DNA of 64,000 bases from Methanoregula sp. (GTDB lineage: Archaea > Halobacteriota > Methanomicrobia > Methanomicrobiales > Methanospirillaceae), in contig JBAZQB010000002.1 in the NCBI GenBank assembly GCA_041645435.1, positions 186,001-250,000 on the forward strand, read 5' to 3'. The position numbers were made by a program, and so were the translations under genes. Positions 17,914-27,143 of this stretch are shown in pieces (the first letter of the stretch is position 1; every line of letters starts with the position of its first letter). Under the pieces are notes generated by a model. It made no database searches, was not told the DNA's origin, and saw only the letters and a program-made list of their open reading frames with translations.

Positions 17914-18486
17914 TCTCTTTCCTTTTTATTATTTTTGTGCAGGTTTTTTGATCCTTTTGGCGATTTTATCCTGTTATTTTTCCCGTTTAACTAATGATTA
18001 GGGCAATAAATATCTTGGTTTATATTATTAACAAAACGTGACTTCTTGGTGTTATGGTTAACCTTAACATCGTTATGTTTGGATAATAGATACTCCCTTG
18101 TTTAGTAGAAATTTTCAGTCGTTTTACAATAACTTGGATAGATCTCATGGACTATAAAAAAACCAGAATATTGCAAAAAATCAACGTTTTCAAAAAAAGA
18201 TTGGAACCAACCCTTCAATGAAAACAGTTAATGGGCTCCGCTCATAATGTTCCATTGGGATAAGTCTAGTATATAAAGGGTAAAAACTTCATGTTGTAAT
18301 TGATTTATATTCTGTTGTTTATGATGGTTTTAATCCAAATCCAACTTTATTGAAATCTTAAATTTTTTATCGCCGTACTCTTGTATCGCAGTAATGTTTT
18401 TAAAAGTGAGTATTGTGAAGAGGTCATGAAATTCAAAAAAATACTCATATTCTATGTCTTTCCTATCCCAATATTAAAAAGAAAAA
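17914..18486. other. AT-rich intergenic region with orphan promoter-like element
   Basis: No supported gene. The left end has T tracts (17919-17936) that would terminate the cetZ transcript. A strong plus-strand TATA-like sequence lies at 18269-18277 with no open frame downstream. A 26-codon frame at 18426, preceded by GAGGT, overlaps the 3' end of the agl23-like gene in antisense and is not convincing. Confidence 0.6.
18269..18277 (+). promoter_or_regulatory. Orphan TATA-box-like element
   Basis: GTATATAAAGGG context is a good archaeal TATA match. A transcript would begin near 18300 and run towards the 3' end of the agl23-like gene; no ORF of useful length follows. Could drive a small or antisense RNA, or be chance in AT-rich DNA. 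Confidence 0.3.
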
Positions 18487-20124
18487 TTATGCGGTTTTCC
18501 GAATAGTAAAAACATCAATATTGATACTACCTATCTTCCCATCCCGGCGAAGATAGTAATCGATCAATCTTTTTTCATTATCGTAGAATGAGAACCAATA
18601 ACTCAGTTTATAGGTTTTTTTATCATAATTGTCGATAACTGGATAGCTTTCGGTATCATGAAGAATAATTACACCAGGATTTTTCTCTGTTAACTTATTT
18701 TTTTCAGCCCGTTCGCCATAGAATTGAATTTTGTTCCAGCGATCACCACGATAATACCACGGGAGGGGCCAGTAATCCTTTGATGCAATAACGACATTAT
18801 TGGATGTATCAATAAGGTACATCACCTCACGCATATCTTCAGAGTTCTGAACCTGGACAATTGGCTCATTGATATCCATTGGAATGAATGCGACATGCCA
18901 GGTCATTGTCACAAGGAAGATACATCCAACAAGTGCAAATGCGATCTTCTGCCAGTTCAGCTTGTATACTGCGACAAAACACATGGGGAGCAGCTGGGGG
19001 ATGAGCAGCCAGGGTACTTTTTCTCCGACATATGCATAGAATGCCATGGTCAGGATCATCCAGTAAATACAGAACCGGAAAAATTCATCAGATTTTGAAT
19101 AAGCCGAGCGAGAATTTTTTAGTTGATGGAGACTTATTTCAGCAAGTTCTCCGGTTGTTAAAGAAAGTTTACATGTTAAAATGATATTTTTCAACCGTTT
19201 GAATGCGATAGAGAGATCAATCCCCGTAAGCATGAACTGGAGTGTACCGATGATGGCAAGGATAAAGATCGGCAGTTCATACAGGAAATAAAAGGGGATG
19301 TAGAAGTAAAACGGACCGCCAAGACGCTGCTGGTTGTGCATGGTGGTCCAGTGTTCGATAGCTTTGTACCAGCCACTGGTATTCATCTGGAAATTCTGAC
19401 CTATAAGTGTCTCGATATGCATGCCAAACGCTGAATACAGGATTCCCATGAGAGCAACGGTCAGTATAAAGCAGAATATCAGATCCTGTTTCCATCTGGG
19501 TGGGAGAGTTAAGCGTCTTCTCCAGAGTGCAAAAACTAAAAATGAAGCAAAAATGAGAAGGATTACCGGCATCTCCTCTTTACAGCTGAGTGCTCCGGCC
19601 ATTGCAACAGCTGCGATAATTGCAAATCGCGTATGTCCACGTTCGAAATAATACAGAATAGCAACAAGAAGAAGCAGGGTAAAAAAGAGCATGAATATGT
19701 CATGTCTCAGGAAGCGGGAGAAATACACCATATCCGGAGATAGTGCGATAAACAGGGCAACAAGCAGAGTCTGATTTTTATTGATATACCCTATGCGATA
19801 AATGCAGTATACCAGGGGAATTAATAGCGTGCCAAAGAGGGCAGGAAGCAACCGGGCTACCAGATCGGAATCCCCAAATAGGGAGAACATACCGGCGGTA
19901 ACATAATAGAGAAAGGGTCCATGGTAGCTAGGATCGTACATCCAGGTCCCTTTTGTGAGTAATTCATAGGAGAACCATGAATGGATTGCTTCATCATGGT
20001 GGAGGAGTTTGAGATCAAGGTTCCAGAACCGTAAAAATACAGCGACAATAAGGATAAAAATAAAAATCCTATTAAAAGTGAAAAAATTTTTAATTTTTTC
20101 TGAGATGCATGCGGCCTGCTGCAT
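18487..20124 (-). CDS. Agl23-like polytopic glycosyltransferase (TIGR03663 type)
   Basis: Membrane protein with a GT39-like start: RFWNLDLKLLHHDEAIHSWFSYELL carries the HDE motif of dolichyl-phosphate-mannose-dependent transferases, followed by SYHGPFLYY, ten or more helices and a C-terminal extracellular domain. Matches the flippase-associated Agl23 family of archaeal N-glycosylation. Reported here as a likely membrane sugar transferase. It starts 9 bases after the stop of rps10 on the same strand, so it is probably transcribed with tuf and rps10, an unexpected pairing. Confidence 0.85.
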   Translation of the reverse strand: MQQAACISEKIKNFFTFNRIFIFILIVAVFLRFWNLDLKLLHHDEAIHSWFSYELLTKGTWMYDPSYHGPFLYYVTAGMFSLFGDSDLVARLLPALFGTLLIPLVYCIYRIGYINKNQTLLVALFIALSPDMVYFSRFLRHDIFMLFFTLLLLVAILYYFERGHTRFAIIAAVAMAGALSCKEEMPVILLIFASFLVFALWRRRLTLPPRWKQDLIFCFILTVALMGILYSAFGMHIETLIGQNFQMNTSGWYKAIEHWTTMHNQQRLGGPFYFYIPFYFLYELPIFILAIIGTLQFMLTGIDLSIAFKRLKNIILTCKLSLTTGELAEISLHQLKNSRSAYSKSDEFFRFCIYWMILTMAFYAYVGEKVPWLLIPQLLPMCFVAVYKLNWQKIAFALVGCIFLVTMTWHVAFIPMDINEPIVQVQNSEDMREVMYLIDTSNNVVIASKDYWPLPWYYRGDRWNKIQFYGERAEKNKLTEKNPGVIILHDTESYPVIDNYDKKTYKLSYWFSFYDNEKRLIDYYLRRDGKIGSINIDVFTIRKTA

Positions 20125-20133
20125 GCCGCACCT

Positions 20134-20442
20134 TCAACTCTCTAATACGATCTCAATGCCGATATCTTTTGGCACCTGAATGCGCATGAGCTGGCGGAGT
20201 GCACGCTCGTCTGCATCGATATCAATAAGGCGTTTGTGCACACGCATCTGCCAGCGGTCCCATGTGGCAGTCCCTTCACCATCAGGGCTCTTGCGGATTG
20301 GAACAACCAACCTTTTGGTTGGGAGCGGTATCGGACCGGCCAGATTCACTCCTGTGCGTTCTGCTATCTCACGGATTTTGTCGCAGACCATCTCTACTTT
20401 ATTAAAGTCTGTACCTGTCAGGCGAATTCTGGCTTTTTGCAT
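20134..20442 (-). CDS. rps10: Ribosomal protein S10
   Basis: Small-subunit protein; 102 residues with RIRLTGTDFNKVE, the PLPTKRLVVPIRKSPDGEG loop and the archaeal C-terminus. Nineteen bases downstream of the EF-1alpha gene, the standard archaeal tuf-rps10 pair. Confidence 0.97.
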   Translation of the reverse strand: MQKARIRLTGTDFNKVEMVCDKIREIAERTGVNLAGPIPLPTKRLVVPIRKSPDGEGTATWDRWQMRVHKRLIDIDADERALRQLMRIQVPKDIGIEIVLES

Positions 20443-20461
20443 GGTATGTCTCCAAAAAAAA

Positions 20462-21739
20462 TTATCTCATTTGTTTTGCCTTAATGGCAATACACATGCC
20501 CGCGGCAATAGTTGTTCCCATATCACGGACTGCGAACCGTCCCAGCTGGGGGAGTTCCTTGATATTTTCAATAACCATCGGCTTTGTTGGTTTGATAACA
20601 ACAATTGCTGCATCGCCGCTCTTGAGGAACGTCGGGTTCTCTTCTTTGGTCTGACCGGTGCGGGGGTCAAGTTTTTTCTGGAGTTCCATGAAGGTGCAGG
20701 CAGTCTGGGTTGTGTGGCAGTGGAAGACCGGGGTGTATCCAACAGTCAGTGCACTGGGGTGCTGGAGCACGACGATTTGTGCAGTAAATTCATCTGCAAC
20801 AGTTGGCGGTGCCTCTGCAGGTCCACAAACATCACCACGGCGGATATCACCTTTTGCGATACCTCGGACGTTGAATCCAATGTTGTCACCGGGTAATGCC
20901 TGTGGGATCTCTTCGTGGTGCATCTCAATGGATTTGATTTCCCCGTCTTTGTTGGCAGGCATAAAGGAAACTTTCATTCCTTTCTTCATGATACCCGTCT
21001 CAACACGACCAACCGGTACAGTGCCAATACCACTGATGCTGTAGACATCCTGAATTGGAAGACGGAACGGTTTTTCAGTTGGTTTCGCGGGTTCCTTGAA
21101 CGTGTCAAGTGCCGGGATGAGTGCCAGACCCTTGTACCACGGGGTTTCAGGGCTGATAACCTTGATATTCTGGCCACCCAGTGAACTGATCGGGATGAAC
21201 ATAGTCTCTTCAGGTTTATACCCTACCATCTTGATAAGATCGGAGAGATCCTTCTTGACTTCGTTGAACCGCTTCTCATCGAATTTTACCATATCCATCT
21301 TGTTGATGGCGATGATGAGCTGCGTAATGCCGAGGGTTCGGGCAAGGAATACGTGCTCTTTCGTCTGGTCCATTACACCATCGGGAGCTGCAACCACGAG
21401 AATTGCTGCATCCGCCTGTGATGCACCGGTGATCATGTTCTTGACGAAGTCTCGGTGTCCTGGGCAGTCTACGACTGTAAAGTAGAACTTGGGTGTATCG
21501 AACCGCTTGTGGGCGATATCAATGGTGATACCTCTCTCACGTTCTTCCTTTAAGTTGTCCATAACCCATGCAAACTCAAAGGTGGCCTTACCTTTTGATG
21601 CAGCCTCCTTTCGGTAACCTTCGATAATATGTGCAGGTACTGCACCAGTTTCGAACATCATTCTTCCGACGGTTGTTGACTTTCCGTGGTCGATGTGTCC
21701 GATAACAGCCAGATTCATGTGGGGCTTGTCAGATGCCAT
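20462..21739 (-). CDS. tuf: Translation elongation factor EF-1 alpha
   Basis: GTPase that brings aminoacyl-tRNA to the ribosome. 425 residues; G1 GHIDHGKST, G3 DCPGHRDFVKN, G4 NKMD and the two beta-barrel domains are intact. Strong promoter upstream at 21817-21825; predicted 5' leader of roughly 50 bases. Head of the tuf-rps10-agl23-like unit. Confidence 0.98.
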   Translation of the reverse strand: MASDKPHMNLAVIGHIDHGKSTTVGRMMFETGAVPAHIIEGYRKEAASKGKATFEFAWVMDNLKEERERGITIDIAHKRFDTPKFYFTVVDCPGHRDFVKNMITGASQADAAILVVAAPDGVMDQTKEHVFLARTLGITQLIIAINKMDMVKFDEKRFNEVKKDLSDLIKMVGYKPEETMFIPISSLGGQNIKVISPETPWYKGLALIPALDTFKEPAKPTEKPFRLPIQDVYSISGIGTVPVGRVETGIMKKGMKVSFMPANKDGEIKSIEMHHEEIPQALPGDNIGFNVRGIAKGDIRRGDVCGPAEAPPTVADEFTAQIVVLQHPSALTVGYTPVFHCHTTQTACTFMELQKKLDPRTGQTKEENPTFLKSGDAAIVVIKPTKPMVIENIKELPQLGRFAVRDMGTTIAAGMCIAIKAKQMR

Positions 21740-21816
21740 TAATCTTCCTCCAAATAAATGTGTGGGACTGTCCGCTTACAGTCAGTTTATGCGAGTATTA
21801 CTTATATGAGACCCAT

Positions 21817-21825
21817 CTATATAAA
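21817..21825 (-). promoter_or_regulatory. Promoter of the tuf operon
   Basis: On the minus strand CGAAATGC is followed by TTTATATAG, a textbook archaeal BRE plus TATA box. Transcription would start near 21790, about 50 bases before the EF-1alpha ATG. Confidence 0.7.
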
Positions 21826-21891
21826 GCATTTCGATTGACGGAGATTTTGCTTTTTTAACAGGTAAAATACACATCGGCATTATCATATCGG

Positions 21892-22209
21892 ATGGTTGAA
21901 TACCCTTTCTGTATGAAGACCTTGCCGTTCGAGCGAGATGAGAAAAAAAACCGGGTACTTGTTTCGTGTGCTGATGGAGATGTATCTGTATACAGTCATT
22001 GTGCATACTGCAGATATTGTAAAGGCGTGTGGGTGGCAAAACGACTAAATCCGACACCCCAGCAGCAGGCACTAAATGAAATCAGAAAAGGATCTGCATC
22101 CGATGATAATCTGATGAATGCTGCAATGTTATTCAACACGTTAGTCCGGGATGGCTCGGCAATCGAATGCGATGATGACGCAAATAAAGGGTTTGCAGGA
22201 ATGTACTAG
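21892..22209 (+). CDS. Small cysteine-containing hypothetical protein
   Basis: 105 residues, not recognised. The first half has CADGD and the cluster HCAYCRYCKGVW, which looks like a compact metal site; the second half is helical and acidic. ATG at 21892 is used; ATG at 21913 (MKTLPFERDE) is also possible. Divergent from tuf with 150 bases between them. Codon use looks protein-like, so it is probably real. Confidence 0.6.
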   Translation: MVEYPFCMKTLPFERDEKKNRVLVSCADGDVSVYSHCAYCRYCKGVWVAKRLNPTPQQQALNEIRKGSASDDNLMNAAMLFNTLVRDGSAIECDDDANKGFAGMY

Positions 22210-22430
22210 ATCTCGTTTTTTGTAAATTATTCCGCAATCTTTTTTAATATTTTCCATGGATTTCCTGAAATGGAATTCATCAACCGGCTTACAAATAAGC
22301 CTGTCACACCTTGCGCGCCTGTACACCTAGTTCATAATATTCTCTATATCGTTTGAACTATCGGCATTTTTTTCAAATGAATTTAATAATCAATTCAAAC
22401 AGAAAATAGGTTTTTGAGAGAAGTGAAAAA

Positions 22431-23141
22431 TCAAATTATCACCAAAGCAAGAATGACACCTGCCCTTGTAATCTCATTTGTAGCACCTACAACATCGCCA
22501 TTCACCCCTCCAAACAAACGGTTAGAAATTAGGAGCATTATTGTCGGGCATAATAGTGCAACTAAGATGGCACCTATCAATTTGAGAGGAGCCATGGGAA
22601 TAAAGAGAAGTGGCGCACACAAAAGTGCGGCAATGAGCAGGAAGTGGGGTTGTGAGAACTGGTGGAGATAACTGTGAATACCTTGCCTGAATGGAGTGCC
22701 ATATACGGTAAGAACTGTCATTGAAAATTTTGCACAGACCTCTCCTATAATTATAGCAAATACGAGTGAAGTTGAAGCCTGAAATCCAGCAAACAGGAGG
22801 AGTGTGATCACGATACCAGCAGCAACACCCCCAGCTCCTATATATCGGTCTGTAAGTGCCTTGATCCGCTTTTCCCGATCCCCGTGCGCCATTAACCCAT
22901 CCCCGAAATCCAGGAGCCCGTCAAAATGATGGGCACCTGATATCAGCATGATCAGGGCAATGGCAACCGCTGCTGCAATCGTCTGGTTCGCAATAAAAAA
23001 AACCGGGAGTGCTACAAGTGCCCCTATGACGTAGCCTGCTAACGGGTAGAGATATGAATGGCGGGCAAACGGTTCGAGATCCTGCGGTTTGCCCAGCGGA
23101 AGAATGGTGGTAAACTGCAGGAGGGAAAGGAGAATTTTCAT
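22431..23141 (-). CDS. cobS: Adenosylcobinamide-GDP ribazoletransferase (cobalamin synthase)
   Basis: Membrane enzyme joining adenosylcobinamide-GDP and alpha-ribazole (phosphate), the last assembly step of cobamides needed by methanogen methyltransferases. Family signatures: LPLGKP near the start, HFDGLLDFGDGLM and the helix-rich remainder. The start at 23141 shares ATGA with the upstream cobZ stop, so the two are translationally coupled. Confidence 0.94.
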   Translation of the reverse strand: MKILLSLLQFTTILPLGKPQDLEPFARHSYLYPLAGYVIGALVALPVFFIANQTIAAAVAIALIMLISGAHHFDGLLDFGDGLMAHGDREKRIKALTDRYIGAGGVAAGIVITLLLFAGFQASTSLVFAIIIGEVCAKFSMTVLTVYGTPFRQGIHSYLHQFSQPHFLLIAALLCAPLLFIPMAPLKLIGAILVALLCPTIMLLISNRLFGGVNGDVVGATNEITRAGVILALVII

Positions 23142-23572
23142 ATGCATTCGCTGTAGAGTCGGGATGTGCATCCGGCGATCAGACCTGCGACCGCGTCATC
23201 GAGAAACGGTCCGAGCTTTGCGAGTATTCCCGGTTTTTTCTGGTCATACCGGGTGAATTCAAACCGTGCATAGGTACCCCCGATACATTCTGCAATCGCC
23301 ATACCGAGGATCTCATCGCTCAACAGAAAGACCGGGTCATCGGCAATTTCTGAATTTTTTCGTTTATTGTAGAGTTCGTCTTCGAGAAGGATTGCCCCAA
23401 GGAGGAGCGATGCGACGTTGGGATCGGCCAGATACTTCCTGATTTTGCGCATGATCTCCTCTGCCGCCTCCTCCTCCGGCATGCCGTGGGAGACATAAAG
23501 TCCCATGGCAGCATCGACAATATCTTCAAGCGTGATGCCGTTCTCGCGCAACCGCTGTTCAATTTCAAACAT
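23138..23572 (-). CDS. cobZ: Alpha-ribazole-5'-phosphate phosphatase, PgpA-like
   Basis: 144-residue PgpA-fold protein. The GILAKLGPFLDDAVAGLIAG segment and DD pair place it in the family that contains archaeal CobZ, shown in Methanosarcina to remove phosphate from alpha-ribazole phosphate. Coupling to cobS (ATGA overlap) supports that role over a lipid phosphatase role. Confidence 0.9.
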   Translation of the reverse strand: MFEIEQRLRENGITLEDIVDAAMGLYVSHGMPEEEAAEEIMRKIRKYLADPNVASLLLGAILLEDELYNKRKNSEIADDPVFLLSDEILGMAIAECIGGTYARFEFTRYDQKKPGILAKLGPFLDDAVAGLIAGCTSRLYSECI

Positions 23573-23668
23573 ATGAATAGGTGTTGTACCGAATGGACTA
23601 TTATACCGTTGTGGATTTTTACCGATATCTTCAAACTGGAATGCAGAGAAATATATGAGTAGATTCTT

Positions 23669-24679
23669 ATGGGATTCCTCTCGGAAATACCAGATGTCAC
23701 GTGTAAAAAACCGCTCTTCTGCGCGATTCTGGGAAATACCCTGCTCTCCACCGTGCCGGGAGTGTCAGGTGCCGGGTCAACTCCAGATAACACCCTTCTC
23801 ACCCCAATACTGGATGCGGAGCTCATTGTTCAGGGTGCAATTACGAGTTATCCTATAAAACCAAACACCCCTACGGGCTGTCCAACACCGGCATCGATTA
23901 CCCGGTCAATGATGGAATTATGCGACCTGCAACCATTATTTATCAACGCCGGGCTCCGCCATACCCCTACCGTCCCCTGCCTTGACGTGTACGGGCAGAT
24001 TGGCGAGGATCCCCGGTTCCGCGATGCAGTTCCGCAGGCACAGGCATTGTTCGAACAGGGAAAACGGATGGGTAAATTTCTTTCCGCATCCAGCGACCTT
24101 GTCGTGCTGGGAGAATGTGTGCCCGGAGGGACTACTACGGCGCTTTGTGTACTGCGTGCACTGGGGTACGATGCATCGGTGAGCAGCAGTTTTGTTGACA
24201 ATCCGGTTACCCAGAAAGAAGAGATCTGCCGGATGGCGCTTGCACGGGTCAGGGCAGACCATATGACCGCACCACTGGATGTACTACGATATACCGGAGA
24301 TCCGATGATGCCCGTTGCGGCCGGAATTTCCAGCACCTATACCGGCCACCTTCTCCTTGCCGGGGGCACCCAGATGCTGGCGGTGAGTGCAATAATCAGG
24401 GCATTGGGATTGCGTCTCCCCTCTGTAGTCACCACATCCTATGTGCGGGACGACCCGTCCGCCAATGTCGGGCAGATCGCCCGGCAGATTGGGGTAAAGA
24501 TCTACTATGTTGACCCGGATTTCGGGGACATCGGGCATGCCGGCCTTGCAAGGTATTGCATAGGGGAAGTCAAGGAAGGTATGGGTGCTGGCGGGGCGAT
24601 GTGTCTTGCTTATCTCCTTGGCCACTCACCTGAAGAGATCCGGGCAAAAATCCTAAAGACGGTAAGTGCCTACAGCTGA
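23669..24679 (+). CDS. CobT-like nicotinate-nucleotide:base phosphoribosyltransferase (UPF0284/TIGR00303)
   Basis: Predicted to activate the lower-ligand base to alpha-ribotide for cobamide synthesis. 336 residues; GVSGAGSTPDNT near the start, the glycine-rich GGTTTALCVLRALGY and AGGTQMLA segments are those of the archaeal CobT-like family. Divergent from cobZ-cobS with ~95 bases between, forming one cobalamin locus. Confidence 0.9.
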   Translation: MGFLSEIPDVTCKKPLFCAILGNTLLSTVPGVSGAGSTPDNTLLTPILDAELIVQGAITSYPIKPNTPTGCPTPASITRSMMELCDLQPLFINAGLRHTPTVPCLDVYGQIGEDPRFRDAVPQAQALFEQGKRMGKFLSASSDLVVLGECVPGGTTTALCVLRALGYDASVSSSFVDNPVTQKEEICRMALARVRADHMTAPLDVLRYTGDPMMPVAAGISSTYTGHLLLAGGTQMLAVSAIIRALGLRLPSVVTTSYVRDDPSANVGQIARQIGVKIYYVDPDFGDIGHAGLARYCIGEVKEGMGAGGAMCLAYLLGHSPEEIRAKILKTVSAYS

Positions 24680-24712
24680 ACAGAATTATAGTACATCAAT
24701 ACAAACCTCATC

Positions 24713-25279
24713 ATGATGCGTCCTATCTATGTAGTCAATAACTTCGGCCAGTTTAATCACCTCATCCACCGTGCTTTGCGGGATCTGGAGATCGATGTGG
24801 AACTGGTGCCCAATACTACTTCTCAAGAACAGGTTGCGGAAGGATGCAGGGGGATCATTCTTGGAGGTGGCCCGGCCATAGAGCGTGCAGGGAACTGCAG
24901 CCAGTATCTCGACCTCGGATTACCGGTACTGGGGATCTGCCTTGGCCTTCATATCATCGCAAAAAAATTTAACGGGGACGTGCATCCCGGTCGCAGCGGA
25001 GGATACGGCCCGGTTGAAATAGAAATCTGCCAACATGATGATATTCTCGCAGGTTACCCGGACAACATGAGCGTCTGGGCATCGCATGCCGATGAAGTAT
25101 CACGGTTACCGGATGGATTTACGCTGCTTGCCCGTTCATCTATCTGCAATAACGAGGCAATCGCCCTTCCGGATAAACAGATATACGGGCTCCAGTGGCA
25201 CCCGGAAGTGAGTCATACGTTTCAGGGGAACCGTATTTTTGAAAATTTCAACCTGCTCACGCTTGAGAACAGGGGATGA
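24713..25279 (+). CDS. guaAA: GMP synthase glutaminase subunit A
   Basis: Class I glutamine amidotransferase that feeds ammonia to the separate archaeal GuaAB subunit for XMP to GMP. 188 residues, standard for the stand-alone subunit. Catalytic Cys in GICLGLH, His and Glu in QWHPEVSHT. Starts with two ATG codons at 24713 and 24716; either is possible. The partner guaAB is not in the window. Confidence 0.95.
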   Translation: MMRPIYVVNNFGQFNHLIHRALRDLEIDVELVPNTTSQEQVAEGCRGIILGGGPAIERAGNCSQYLDLGLPVLGICLGLHIIAKKFNGDVHPGRSGGYGPVEIEICQHDDILAGYPDNMSVWASHADEVSRLPDGFTLLARSSICNNEAIALPDKQIYGLQWHPEVSHTFQGNRIFENFNLLTLENRG

Positions 25280-25437
25280 CCCGCCGGATATCAGTGCTGC
25301 CGGGAATATGAAGGGCACAGGATCCCGCGCTCGAAATCCTGCCCGATACTGATGTGCATCTCAAAGACCGGCCGCTCTTTTTCTCCGGGACCGTTTTTTT
25401 TGGGTTTGTAAATTTTATATATTAGCAGGAAAGATGG

Positions 25438-26484
25438 ATGAATATGATAAGCAAAAACGCAAAATGCTGTGTTTTATTGATATTCGGGATCCTTTTTTTG
25501 ATTAGTCCTGTGTTTGCTGCAATCAGTACAATACGTCTTGGCGAAACGGTTTTTCTTGGCGAACAGGGACTCGATATAACCCTTGCAATGGAAGGGGATA
25601 CACAGATTGGATGGTGGGCATCCGCAGCATCGATTACAGACAGTGCCCCCACGGGTATTGTACCTGTTTCAAATCCTACAAGTTTCTCCGTCTCTCCAAA
25701 TACATTTGGGTCTCAAACCGGTGTATGGTACCACATTAACTCCTTGGGAAAAGCAAATGGAACGGCATTCAATATAGCAGATCCACAACTGGATATTATT
25801 GTCGAGGACACTTCGGTCAATGTTGATGTGACAGATAAATGGGTACCCACAGATGACGAACTCCGTTTCAGGATTGATACAAATCTGGTGCCCATATCAG
25901 GAAGAACAGGTCAATCGTGGACCCCAATAACTATCAAAGTCCAGTCTCCTGATGGAGCGATTTTTTCATCATTGATCAGCAAAACCGGAGGTACAACATC
26001 CATCGTTGATTATCATGTTCAAACAAGCCCCCAATATACCGATTCAATCTGGGGTACCAGCAATCGAGCTATCTATCCCCCAGGAAGGTATACGATATGG
26101 GCTGAATGTAACGTCAACAGCATGAAAGACAATTATGGTGTGACGGGTAAGACTATAAGCAGAAAAATCAGTTTACTAAATCAGGATCAGAATCCTCTTA
26201 TCGGTGGATATATGCCGACAACAAATCCTACCTCCCCGACAAGCACTCCTACTACAAAAGCTACAACCTTTCCAACTCCGAAACTGACGACATCTAAAAA
26301 TACTCCCATGCCTTCCCTCACTCAACCCCCGATACCCTCAGCCACTCCCACAACTGCCGAAACCGTAGTTACTCTGCAACCGACACTGATCCCCACAAAA
26401 ACAAAATCAGCCGGATTCGAAGCTATCCTTTCGGGTTTAGCCATAATAGCAGTACTGGTATTTGCACAAAAAAACAATAAATAA
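25438..26484 (+). CDS. DUF3821-type secreted surface protein with C-terminal anchor
   Basis: Signal peptide (to about VFAAIS), a DUF3821-like domain beginning IRLGETVFLGEQGLDI, a Thr/Pro/Ser-rich stalk (about 265-325), then AGFEAI, a hydrophobic helix and a short basic tail. The stalk plus helix is the layout of archaeosortase substrates (PGF-CTERM), but with Ala replacing the Pro. Likely an S-layer-associated or cell-surface protein. A TATA-like ATTTTATATA sits ~35 bases before the ATG and AGGA eight bases before it. Monocistronic. Confidence 0.8.
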   Translation: MNMISKNAKCCVLLIFGILFLISPVFAAISTIRLGETVFLGEQGLDITLAMEGDTQIGWWASAASITDSAPTGIVPVSNPTSFSVSPNTFGSQTGVWYHINSLGKANGTAFNIADPQLDIIVEDTSVNVDVTDKWVPTDDELRFRIDTNLVPISGRTGQSWTPITIKVQSPDGAIFSSLISKTGGTTSIVDYHVQTSPQYTDSIWGTSNRAIYPPGRYTIWAECNVNSMKDNYGVTGKTISRKISLLNQDQNPLIGGYMPTTNPTSPTSTPTTKATTFPTPKLTTSKNTPMPSLTQPPIPSATPTTAETVVTLQPTLIPTKTKSAGFEAILSGLAIIAVLVFAQKNNK

Positions 26485-26536
26485 CCATTTTTCCCGGTTC
26501 GCAACCTTTTATTAACTTACTTTTCCATTCCGGTGT

Positions 26537-27052
26537 ATGAATGTAGTAACCACCGTGATAAAATCCCGTCATAGTGTACGGAAATTTAAACCTGATTCTA
26601 TCAGTGCTATCATAATAAAAGACGTGCTTGAATGTGCTGCGCAGGCACCCACAGCAATGAATCTCCAGCCGTGGTTGTTTGGTGTTATTAAAAATAAAGA
26701 AGTACTTGCGAATATTGCATCAATCGCAGATCATGGAAAGTTCATTGCAGAATGCCCCTTATGCATTGCGGTTTTTGGCGAGAAGAAAGAAACCTACTAT
26801 CTTGAGGATTGCTGTGCTGCAACAGAAAACATTATTCTGGCTTTGCAGGCTCACGGGGTTGCATCCTGCTGGGTTGCCGGAGAGAAAAAAGTGTATGCTG
26901 ACCAGATTCGTGTCCTGCTTGATGTTCCCGATCAATATGTATTAGTCTCACTCATCGCGGCCGGTCTTCCCGCTGAGATTTCAATGACAAATAAAAAGGA
27001 AATGAAAAAAATAGTCTTCCATGAAAAATTTGAAACTGATTTATATGCGTGA
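26537..27052 (+). CDS. Nitroreductase family protein
   Basis: FMN-binding flavoprotein of 171 residues. SRHSVRKFK near the start and QAPTAMNLQPW are FMN-contact motifs; CWVAGEKK follows the helical core. Physiological substrate unknown. Alone on the plus strand, 91 bases before the HPS-RraA gene. Confidence 0.9.
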   Translation: MNVVTTVIKSRHSVRKFKPDSISAIIIKDVLECAAQAPTAMNLQPWLFGVIKNKEVLANIASIADHGKFIAECPLCIAVFGEKKETYYLEDCCAATENIILALQAHGVASCWVAGEKKVYADQIRVLLDVPDQYVLVSLIAAGLPAEISMTNKKEMKKIVFHEKFETDLYA

Positions 27053-27143
27053 ATTAATTATGTGATCACCTTTTTCTTAAAAAACATTCCAATACTCAAA
27101 AACCCCGGAATTATTAAGCATCAGGCCAATAACATCATTGATC

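Noticed and set aside
18426..18506. 26-codon frame with GAGGT before its ATG
   Set aside because: Very short, overlaps the agl23-like 3' end in antisense, and GAGGT is too close to the ATG.
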